Of a DNA stretch of 33,628 bases, positions 25,027-31,690 are shown in pieces (within the stretch, counting starts at the first letter, position 1; each line of letters begins with the position of its first letter). Below the pieces are notes generated by a model. The model was not told the origin of the DNA, did no database searches, and saw only the letters and a list, made by a program, of their open reading frames with translations. A program made the position numbers and the translations under genes. The DNA is taken from NCBI GenBank assembly GCA_002699105.1, contig PABJ01000166.1, positions 1 to 33,628 on the forward strand, in the 5' to 3' direction. The stretch comes from Ectothiorhodospiraceae bacterium. Lineage in GTDB: Bacteria; Bacteroidota; Ignavibacteria; SZUA-365; GCA-2699105.

Positions 25027-25884
25027 TTGCGATACCTAAATAGTAAGGAAGCCGCCGAGATACTCGGAGTGAACGTCTCGACGATTAAACGCTGGACGGA
25101 CGAAGGCAAGCTCGAATGCATGAAGACCGCGGGCGGTCACCGGAAATTCCTCCCGGGTCACCTCACCAAATTCCTCGAAGAAAACGAACAGCACGCAGGC
25201 AGCGAAAACGTTTCGTTGCTCTCGAAGGAGCTTGATCCCGATTTGCGGTCGCTGAAGCTTAACGGGCATCTCGGCTCGGCGAAGGACTATTTCATGCAAC
25301 ACGCATTTGCATGCAACCACGATAAGGTCTCGCAGCTCCTGACGCTTCTCTTTGTCAAAGAATACCCTGTCTATCAAATTTATGATGAACTGGTGTCGCC
25401 GACGCTCCATGATGTGGGTGAGCTGTGGAAGGATGGAAGCATTGCCGTTGCCGAGGAACACCTTGCATCCTCGACGATCAGCGATGCGCTTGTGCGATTT
25501 CAAACCGTCACCGACTACCCGCCCAAGGGCGAAGGACGGGCGTTGCTACTGAACATGTCCACCGAGCTGCACACCATTCCGCTAAAGATGCTCCAGCATC
25601 TGCTGGAACTGCGCGGGTTTGCGGTGCTCAGTACGGGTCAGGTGACCCCTTCGGATGATTTTGAACATCTCGTCGTTTCTCTGAAGCCGACCAGGGTGTA
25701 CATCTCCAGCACCTACATCCACAATTGGCACGAAATGCAGCGCGAATTTGAAGAGCTCAGCATTATCGCGAACAGCAACAGGGTCCCTCTGTTCATCGGG
25801 GGTGCGGGATTCGATATCTTGCGCGTTGTACACCCATCGAATACGCAGCGGCTCCTGACGTTCCAGGAGGCGTTCGAAAAGTAA
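25027..25884 (+). CDS. MerR-type regulator with B12-binding domain, CarH/LitR-like
   Basis: 285 residues starting with TTG at 25027, eight bases after AAGGA; the ATG at 25019 is out of frame and closes after seven codons. Residues 1-50 are a MerR HTH (SKEAAEILGVNVSTIKRWTD, then TAGGHRKF). Residues ~85-160 are the B12-binding four-helix cap, with W134-x9-E144-H145, the signature of CarH-type coenzyme-B12 photoreceptors. Residues ~168-280 are the Rossmann B12 domain; the usual DxHxxG is E180-L-H182-T-I-P185, so the lower-ligand His is kept but Asp and Gly are replaced. Residue 135, a His next to the Trp in Thermus CarH as I recall it, is Lys. Known relatives repress carotenoid genes in the dark and let go in light. 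The divergent carotenoid operon supports that role here. Confidence 0.87.
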   Translation: MRYLNSKEAAEILGVNVSTIKRWTDEGKLECMKTAGGHRKFLPGHLTKFLEENEQHAGSENVSLLSKELDPDLRSLKLNGHLGSAKDYFMQHAFACNHDKVSQLLTLLFVKEYPVYQIYDELVSPTLHDVGELWKDGSIAVAEEHLASSTISDALVRFQTVTDYPPKGEGRALLLNMSTELHTIPLKMLQHLLELRGFAVLSTGQVTPSDDFEHLVVSLKPTRVYISSTYIHNWHEMQREFEELSIIANSNRVPLFIGGAGFDILRVVHPSNTQRLLTFQEAFEK

Positions 25885-25900
25885 TCCGCCGCAACAGCAG

Positions 25901-27586
25901 CTACCGTACCATCATCATTTTCGCTGCCGATCTACCACCCGCCGATAGTATATAATAGTACACGCCTGGCCTGAGCGTATTCAACTGCAATTCCGCCTGA
26001 TGCTCACCTGCTCCTAACCTGCCGTACTCCGCAGTCTGTACCAGCCTGCCCAGTAAATCATAGAGACGAATGCTGACCTCCTCCGGCCGATCCAATGAAT
26101 ACCGCACTACAGTTCGGCCGTTCGTGACTGGGTTCGGGTAATTCTGACCGAGTGCAAAGGAGGAAGGGGTCTCAGGTGCAGCAGTTGAGGTGACAGTTCT
26201 TTGGACCTCCGCGGCGTATAGCCTCATATCAGCAAGTGTCGCGTTTATGCTATCCCGAAATGGAATCACCATATGAGCATATACCACAGTCTGTGTATCT
26301 CCAGGCGCAAACACAAATGGTCCCGTACCCAGGCCACCGGAACGTGGTCCCGGTGAAAAGAAGTATCCATCATACCATCCAATGTATTCCTCTGGGTAAC
26401 CAGCCATAGGATACTCGCATTCCATCTCAGTAGTGAGGTCTATATACGGTCTCTCATTCCAAAACGTTCGTTGCAAATAATTGTACCACATAACTGCGCC
26501 ATATTTCGCAGCCGTAGAAGGAACTTCGTAAACTCCTGTACCTGATTGTGGTAGATATGTGTACGACGACATCTCCATATTCCGGTAACCTGAGAGTGGA
26601 GTAAGATCGAAGAGCGCTTCGCTGCCGGCATGTAGCTCTACCGGTCCAGCGAGCAATTTTGTAGCGACCACAGGCGGTGTTGCTTCATATACAGAGTCAT
26701 AGGCCTGGCCGTTGTAGAAATACATCATTTGGAGCGTAGTATCAACGCCGGTGTAATCATCGTATTCGAGTCCGATATCAGAGTCAGCATAGCGTAAAAA
26801 GTATGCTTCCGGAAAAGTATGCTGGCCCTTGTTGATAACTTTATACTGAATGAAGGTCGTGAGCGGGTACCGGGATTTATACTGCCAGGCAGTGACTTGA
26901 ACCTCCATTCCGATTGGGGTCATATCAAATAGGCGATAAACACGAGATGAATCCAGGTCATTCATAACATACCATAGCATCTCATCGCCCTGGATTCTTG
27001 GGGCATCGGAACTGCTCTTATCTGTGAGCCAAGCATAGAAATCCGGATCGTAAACCCCATTCCCGTTCCGGTCTATATACGGTGCGCCCAGATCGACAGG
27101 ATACTCAAGGAAATCGGTTCTACACTGCGCTTGAAGGTGCGGAGGAAGGTTTATAAATTCGAGGTTGCTTAGGTTTCTGACACGGTATATTCTATTCTTC
27201 GCATCCCTTTTCTCGTTCGGCACCCCGCTTGGAAGAATCCGTCCAGCCTGCATGACATCCGCATAATATGAACCGACAGCACGAATGTCATTCTCCAACC
27301 AGCCACATAGCAAGAAACCTTCGGTATAAGATAAGCCTTTCGAACTGCCTGCGGGATATACGATGCCTATTCGTTGTTGATCCGCCCAAAGTGTATCATA
27401 CGGGTGCGTGCCCGTCGACCCATTGGTTGAGAACCAATATTTGACACCATTGATTGAAAGTGTATCGTAATAATCGCCTGAACCAGATACATAATTATAG
27501 ACGGGTTGTCCGTGTATCGGATGCAGAGCGATAATCAACACACCCAAAAAGACTACGCCTATTCTGAATTTGAGCAAGATCTTCAT
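25901..27586 (-). CDS. Secreted T9SS protein, tandem paralog A
   Basis: 561 residues from the ATG at 27586 (GAGAGG upstream), with signal peptide MKILLKFRIGVVFLGVLIIA ending near HPIHG. The body is of unknown function; it contains an EF-loop/dockerin-like stretch D172-RNGNG-VYD180-PD182 that may bind calcium, and GDEMLWYVMNDL about 20 residues later. The last ~85 residues (FALGQNYPNPVTNGRTVVRY to KMMMVR) are a T9SS type A sorting domain. It shares these elements in the same order with the next gene, so the two arose by duplication. It ends 16 bp from the convergent regulator gene. Confidence 0.85.
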   Translation of the reverse strand: MKILLKFRIGVVFLGVLIIALHPIHGQPVYNYVSGSGDYYDTLSINGVKYWFSTNGSTGTHPYDTLWADQQRIGIVYPAGSSKGLSYTEGFLLCGWLENDIRAVGSYYADVMQAGRILPSGVPNEKRDAKNRIYRVRNLSNLEFINLPPHLQAQCRTDFLEYPVDLGAPYIDRNGNGVYDPDFYAWLTDKSSSDAPRIQGDEMLWYVMNDLDSSRVYRLFDMTPIGMEVQVTAWQYKSRYPLTTFIQYKVINKGQHTFPEAYFLRYADSDIGLEYDDYTGVDTTLQMMYFYNGQAYDSVYEATPPVVATKLLAGPVELHAGSEALFDLTPLSGYRNMEMSSYTYLPQSGTGVYEVPSTAAKYGAVMWYNYLQRTFWNERPYIDLTTEMECEYPMAGYPEEYIGWYDGYFFSPGPRSGGLGTGPFVFAPGDTQTVVYAHMVIPFRDSINATLADMRLYAAEVQRTVTSTAAPETPSSFALGQNYPNPVTNGRTVVRYSLDRPEEVSIRLYDLLGRLVQTAEYGRLGAGEHQAELQLNTLRPGVYYYILSAGGRSAAKMMMVR

Positions 27587-27669
27587 GGTCGGAACCTCTC
27601 GTAAGCGGCTAACTAAATGGTGTCGTATTCTATTGGTACTAATGTACAAATTTCAACATGGTGATACCG

Positions 27670-29328
27670 CTATTGTATTACCATCATCGTTCTGGTTGCG
27701 GTTCTGGATGCCGAAATCAGCGAATATTTGTACATTCCCGGCGGGATACTCAGGCTTTTCATGTCGAGCGATATCGACGATCTTCCGGAAACCGCTTGCT
27801 CGTACACCAGTTTTCCTAGTATGTCATACACCCGTAGAATAGAACTCCGGCCCTGGGGCAGTTCGATTGGTATCACCGTTCGGCCGTCCGAGACCGGATT
27901 CGGGTAGTTCTGGCCGAGTGCGAAGGAGGAAGGGGTCTCAGGAGCCGTTGTTGAGGTCACATGCCTTTCCCTGAAAATACTACGCAATTGCGAAGCATTC
28001 TGCAATACCAACTCCAAACTATTCAACCTATCCACACCTTGTGCAACGGTATAAGCATAAATCACTTCTTGCGTATCTCCGGGTGCGAAGTCGAATGGTC
28101 CTGATGCAAAGTAGTATGTCCTATCGCGAGTTTCCCAGATATCTCGATCCAACCATCCATCGCCTGTGAGTGGATTGCCTGAAATCGGATATGTTGTCGA
28201 ATCGCCGCTGATTGGATCGAGATATGGTTCTCCGTTCCATCGCTTTCCGCGTGAGTTGTTATACACCATGTTGGCTCCGAAAGTCGTTCCGAGTGCCGGT
28301 GACCTGTATTCTTCGGTGTTCCATATATAGAATGTATATCCTGCTACGTCGATATTCTCATACGCTTCCCGGTATTTGCCCATAAACGTGGCCGGTTCTC
28401 GAATGCCTGTGGCAGGAATCACAGGGCCCTGAACGAGCACATGTGCGGAGGCCGGCGGAATACCATAGTATGAATCTATTTCCTGACGATTGTATGTGTA
28501 CGCTGCGAAGAACGTAGAATCATAGCCGAGAAAGTCATCCATTGAATCACCGATATCAGGATCGCAAAACTTTCCGAAATACGCATCTTTCACATCGTGT
28601 ATGCCTTTGTGTATCATTCGGTAGCGAGTGAACAACGTGTTACTCAACAACGGTGTATCGTTGTATCCCCAAACGGAGACCTGATATTCTATGCTTGTCG
28701 GCGGACTATTGAACAAACGGGCGAGCTTCTTCTCATTCAAGTCGTTTGCGACATACCACAACATTTCGTCGCCTTCGAATATAGGCTGATCGGAACTTCC
28801 CTGGTTCTGAAGCCAGGCATTGAAGTCGGGGTTATACATCCCATCCGAGTTACGGTCAATGAATCCCCCGCTTGATTCGACAGGCCAGTTAACAAAGTCC
28901 GAACGCAAGCGTTGTTGCTCCTCCACCGTCAGCTGTTGGTATTCTTGAGCTGTCATCTTTTTGATCTTGTAGACATGGTATTTCGCATCATTTGTATCTG
29001 CAGCGCTGTAGGGTGATAGAATGTTACCTCGCTGCAAGGATTGCCAGTACCAAGAGCCGCAAGATCGCAATTGACTGTTCACATGTCCGATCAATACAAA
29101 GCCCTCGGTGAACATGGTGACATTCCCGGAGTGCTTGGGAAATTCCATCCCTCCTTCGAATGTGTACGGATTGTGGCCGGCTAACCCATCGTTGCCGATG
29201 AAAGTTTTAAGGTTGTTCACGGCGATACTGTCGTAAAAGTACTCTGGCGCAATCTGGCTAAAGGCCGGGACATACGAGAACGCAATAACCGACACAGCCA
29301 CCACAATAGCTAGTATCCTGAGGTTCAT
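27670..29328 (-). CDS. Secreted T9SS protein, tandem paralog B
   Basis: 552 residues from the ATG at 29328 (GAGG upstream; the in-frame TTG at 29343 is rejected). Signal peptide MNLRILAIVVAVSVIAFSYV ends near PAFS. Like paralog A it has the Ca-loop-like segment D158-RNSDG-MYN-PD and GDEMLWYVANDL, FAPGDTQEVIYAYTV before the tail, and the T9SS domain starting FALGQNYPNPVSDGRTV and ending RTMMVIQ. No enzyme motif is visible. The 83-bp gap to paralog A has no terminator, so co-transcription is likely. Confidence 0.85.
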   Translation of the reverse strand: MNLRILAIVVAVSVIAFSYVPAFSQIAPEYFYDSIAVNNLKTFIGNDGLAGHNPYTFEGGMEFPKHSGNVTMFTEGFVLIGHVNSQLRSCGSWYWQSLQRGNILSPYSAADTNDAKYHVYKIKKMTAQEYQQLTVEEQQRLRSDFVNWPVESSGGFIDRNSDGMYNPDFNAWLQNQGSSDQPIFEGDEMLWYVANDLNEKKLARLFNSPPTSIEYQVSVWGYNDTPLLSNTLFTRYRMIHKGIHDVKDAYFGKFCDPDIGDSMDDFLGYDSTFFAAYTYNRQEIDSYYGIPPASAHVLVQGPVIPATGIREPATFMGKYREAYENIDVAGYTFYIWNTEEYRSPALGTTFGANMVYNNSRGKRWNGEPYLDPISGDSTTYPISGNPLTGDGWLDRDIWETRDRTYYFASGPFDFAPGDTQEVIYAYTVAQGVDRLNSLELVLQNASQLRSIFRERHVTSTTAPETPSSFALGQNYPNPVSDGRTVIPIELPQGRSSILRVYDILGKLVYEQAVSGRSSISLDMKSLSIPPGMYKYSLISASRTATRTMMVIQ

Positions 29329-29391
29329 GATATACCTCGGCAATTCGTTGAAAAACGCGGTTTATATACGTCCTGACGGACGGGGGTGAAG

Positions 29392-29411
29392 CTTCTGTAG
29401 AGTGACAGAAG
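29392..29411. repeat. Intergenic hairpin
   Basis: CTTCTGT-AGAGTG-ACAGAAG, a perfect 7-bp stem with a 6-nt loop, lies in the 143-bp gap between the transporter stop and the start of paralog B. No U-run follows on either strand, so it is not a classic terminator. Confidence 0.4.
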
Positions 29412-29471
29412 AAAGGCTAGTTCAGTTACAGGTATCGGAGTGTTTAGTTGGGATTTGCGTACAAGAAGCGC

Positions 29472-31547
29472 TTACAGCCCGTACTGCTTCCGGAATTTCT
29501 CCACGCTTCTCGGATCGCCGATGACCGTTACCTGGTCGCCGTGCAGGAGCCGCGTATCGCCGCGCGGAATGACGAGCTCGTCTGTCCTGCGTATCATGGC
29601 AACAAGGCAGCCGTCCGGGAATTCTGCATCGTACAGGCAGACATCGTGGAAGGCTGCTGTGCTCCCATCCTTATCAACGCTGAAGATGATGAAGCCTTCC
29701 TCTTTCGTCAGGATGCGTTTGATTTCCTCTTCGGTGTCGGCGTTTTCCCAATCGGCAGTAAATTCATCGTCTTCAATGCGGCTGGCGATCTTGGCAAGAA
29801 TACGCAAATGCTGCGCCGGATCTTTCAAGGGGCTCACAAGGAAAAATGCCGCCTTCACGGTTTCCTCTTCCATCGCTCCGTCGGTCAGCGGATTGTTGAT
29901 CGATACCGTCATCCCGTCCACGGCGCGGACAAGTACCATCACCGGCCGTTTGATGCCCTCCAACCGCAGGTGCGGGAGGATAATGTTATGCGTTACAGGC
30001 GTAGCGCCGGTCCGGTTGCCTTCCATGAACTTCGCCTTGATATCCTCCGCACCGAGCTCAGTAAAACCAGAGAGCCACTCGGCAACATCGGTCACGACTT
30101 CGTCGAAGGTCTCAGCTTTCTTCAGATTCATCACGTGGCTGCGTGCGATGGTTTCATGGAACGGGTCGTCCTTACGGAGCCCCTTCTCCTTGAGGATATC
30201 GCGAAGCTCAGCGTTCAAGCCCTCGTAGCGGAATTTCCCGAGGCGTTCGAAGAGATGGTAGATCGCGCCGGTGCGGATAACACGCTTCCGGGCGTAGAAG
30301 TAGTACCACGCCACGCCGAGTATCACAAGTCCGCTGGAGAAAAGGATCGCCTTCATTCCCAGCACGTTGATGAGATACAGGGAACTGCCGATCCCGAACC
30401 AATGCACCCACGGGTACAGCGGCGACTTATACCCGGGATCGTAGGCGTCGATGTGGGATTCGCGCATGATGATAACTGCGAGGCAGGCCATCGCGAATAC
30501 CAGCAGTTGGAACGCGCCGGCGAGCTTTGCAATCGCAGCGGCATCGAAGAGCAGCAGCACGGCGATAATCGATACGACCGTGATCAGAATGGAGTATATC
30601 GGCGCGCCGTTCCCGGTGAGCTTCATGAAGATGCGCGGGATGACGTGATCCCGGCTCATTGCAACGGGGAACCGCGATGCGCTCATCATTCCTGCGTTCG
30701 AGACGGAAAGGAATGCAATGATCGCTGCAGCCGTGACGACGATAGCTCCCCAACCGCCAAGGAATTCCCGTGCCGCAAGCGTTGCCGGTATCAGCGAACC
30801 GGATAGCTCCTCAATCGGCAGGACGCCGACCATCACGATACTGCCGAGAACGAAGACAAGAATCGTAACCCCAAGCGCGAGGAACATGCCTAGCGGGAGG
30901 TTGCGCTCGGGATTCTGGATTTCTTCGGAAAGACTGACGACTTTCGTCAGGCCGCCGTAGCTGATGTATATCAAGCCGGATGTGGCAATCACCGCATCGA
31001 TGTCGAAATCGAAAATCGCATTCACGCGATCCATCTGCAGCGATGGCATGCCTCCGCCGATGAAGAGTCCGAGGACGGCCAGCAGCACGACGACGAGGAT
31101 TATCTGCAGCGCACCGCTTTTCTTTGCGCCGTAGATGGCTATCACGCCGAGCGCGATTGCAATACCGACCTCGATCATCGTCACCGGCAGGTGCTGATAA
31201 AACACCTGGAGGTACGCGCCCATCCCAATGAGTGCGAATGCAATCTTAAATATGAGAATGAGCCAGGAGCCGATCCCGCCAATCGTCCCGACCATCGGAC
31301 CCAGCGTGCGGTCAAGGAAGTAGTACAGTCCGCCTGCACGGGGCATGGCGGTACCGAGCTCTACGATTGCAAGAATGGCTGCAACGAGTGGAATCGCTGC
31401 GATGACAAAGCTCAGCACCATAGCCTCGCCTGCCAGACTTGCCGTAAGCCCGGGCAGAATAAAGAAGCCCGCACTCAGCGATGTTCCCGCCGCAATGGCG
31501 AACACATCGAATAAGCGCAGTTCTTTCTTAAGTTTTTGCTTGGCCAT
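29472..31547 (-). CDS. APC-superfamily permease fused to PTS EIIA-like and TrkA-C-like domains
   Basis: 691 residues. Residues ~10-420 are an APC-type amino acid/cation permease with about 12 helices; AGTSLSAGFFILPGL near residue 19 is the TM1 substrate-binding stretch, and SLSEEIQNPERNLPLG (~205-220) is a typical loop. Residues ~440-605 resemble a PTS EIIA type 2 (mannitol/Ntr) domain, with H520 and the candidate phospho-His H526 in the context PVTHNIILPHLRLEG. Residues ~615-691 resemble a TrkA_C/RCK_C ligand-binding domain (GCLVAMIRRTDELVIPRGDT, then GDQVTVIGD). The cytoplasmic domains suggest transport gated by phosphorylation state and a small ligand. The substrate is unknown. A close paralog lies 143 bp upstream. 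Confidence 0.88.
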   Translation of the reverse strand: MAKQKLKKELRLFDVFAIAAGTSLSAGFFILPGLTASLAGEAMVLSFVIAAIPLVAAILAIVELGTAMPRAGGLYYFLDRTLGPMVGTIGGIGSWLILIFKIAFALIGMGAYLQVFYQHLPVTMIEVGIAIALGVIAIYGAKKSGALQIILVVVLLAVLGLFIGGGMPSLQMDRVNAIFDFDIDAVIATSGLIYISYGGLTKVVSLSEEIQNPERNLPLGMFLALGVTILVFVLGSIVMVGVLPIEELSGSLIPATLAAREFLGGWGAIVVTAAAIIAFLSVSNAGMMSASRFPVAMSRDHVIPRIFMKLTGNGAPIYSILITVVSIIAVLLLFDAAAIAKLAGAFQLLVFAMACLAVIIMRESHIDAYDPGYKSPLYPWVHWFGIGSSLYLINVLGMKAILFSSGLVILGVAWYYFYARKRVIRTGAIYHLFERLGKFRYEGLNAELRDILKEKGLRKDDPFHETIARSHVMNLKKAETFDEVVTDVAEWLSGFTELGAEDIKAKFMEGNRTGATPVTHNIILPHLRLEGIKRPVMVLVRAVDGMTVSINNPLTDGAMEEETVKAAFFLVSPLKDPAQHLRILAKIASRIEDDEFTADWENADTEEEIKRILTKEEGFIIFSVDKDGSTAAFHDVCLYDAEFPDGCLVAMIRRTDELVIPRGDTRLLHGDQVTVIGDPRSVEKFRKQYGL

Positions 31548-31601
31548 GAATGGTGCTATGAATGAGACTCAAATACCGGGAGAGCGATTACACGCAGTTA
31601 C

Positions 31602-31616
31602 ATTTGCGATGCAAAT
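31602..31616. promoter_or_regulatory. Palindrome upstream of the transporter gene
   Basis: ATTTGC-GAT-GCAAAT, perfect 6-bp arms with a 3-nt centre, lies about 55 bp upstream of the ATG at 31547 in the gap between the two transporter genes. It could be an operator for the downstream copy. No regulator is assigned. Confidence 0.35.
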
Positions 31617-31690
31617 ATGCGCAATCTTCTACAGGAATAACAACGTTTCAGGGGAGGTAGTTGCAGGTGTGGTACCGTGTGGGTGCGAGG

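Noticed and set aside
25019-25042. ATG at 25019 as the start of the CarH-like regulator
   Set aside because: It is out of frame and meets a stop after seven codons; the TTG at 25027 is correctly spaced from AAGGA and begins the MerR domain.
29448-30806. Long plus-strand ORF (452 codons) opposite the APC transporter
   Set aside because: It is antisense to a well-conserved permease and EIIA-like domain, has no recognisable domain, and a similar shadow lies opposite the paralog.
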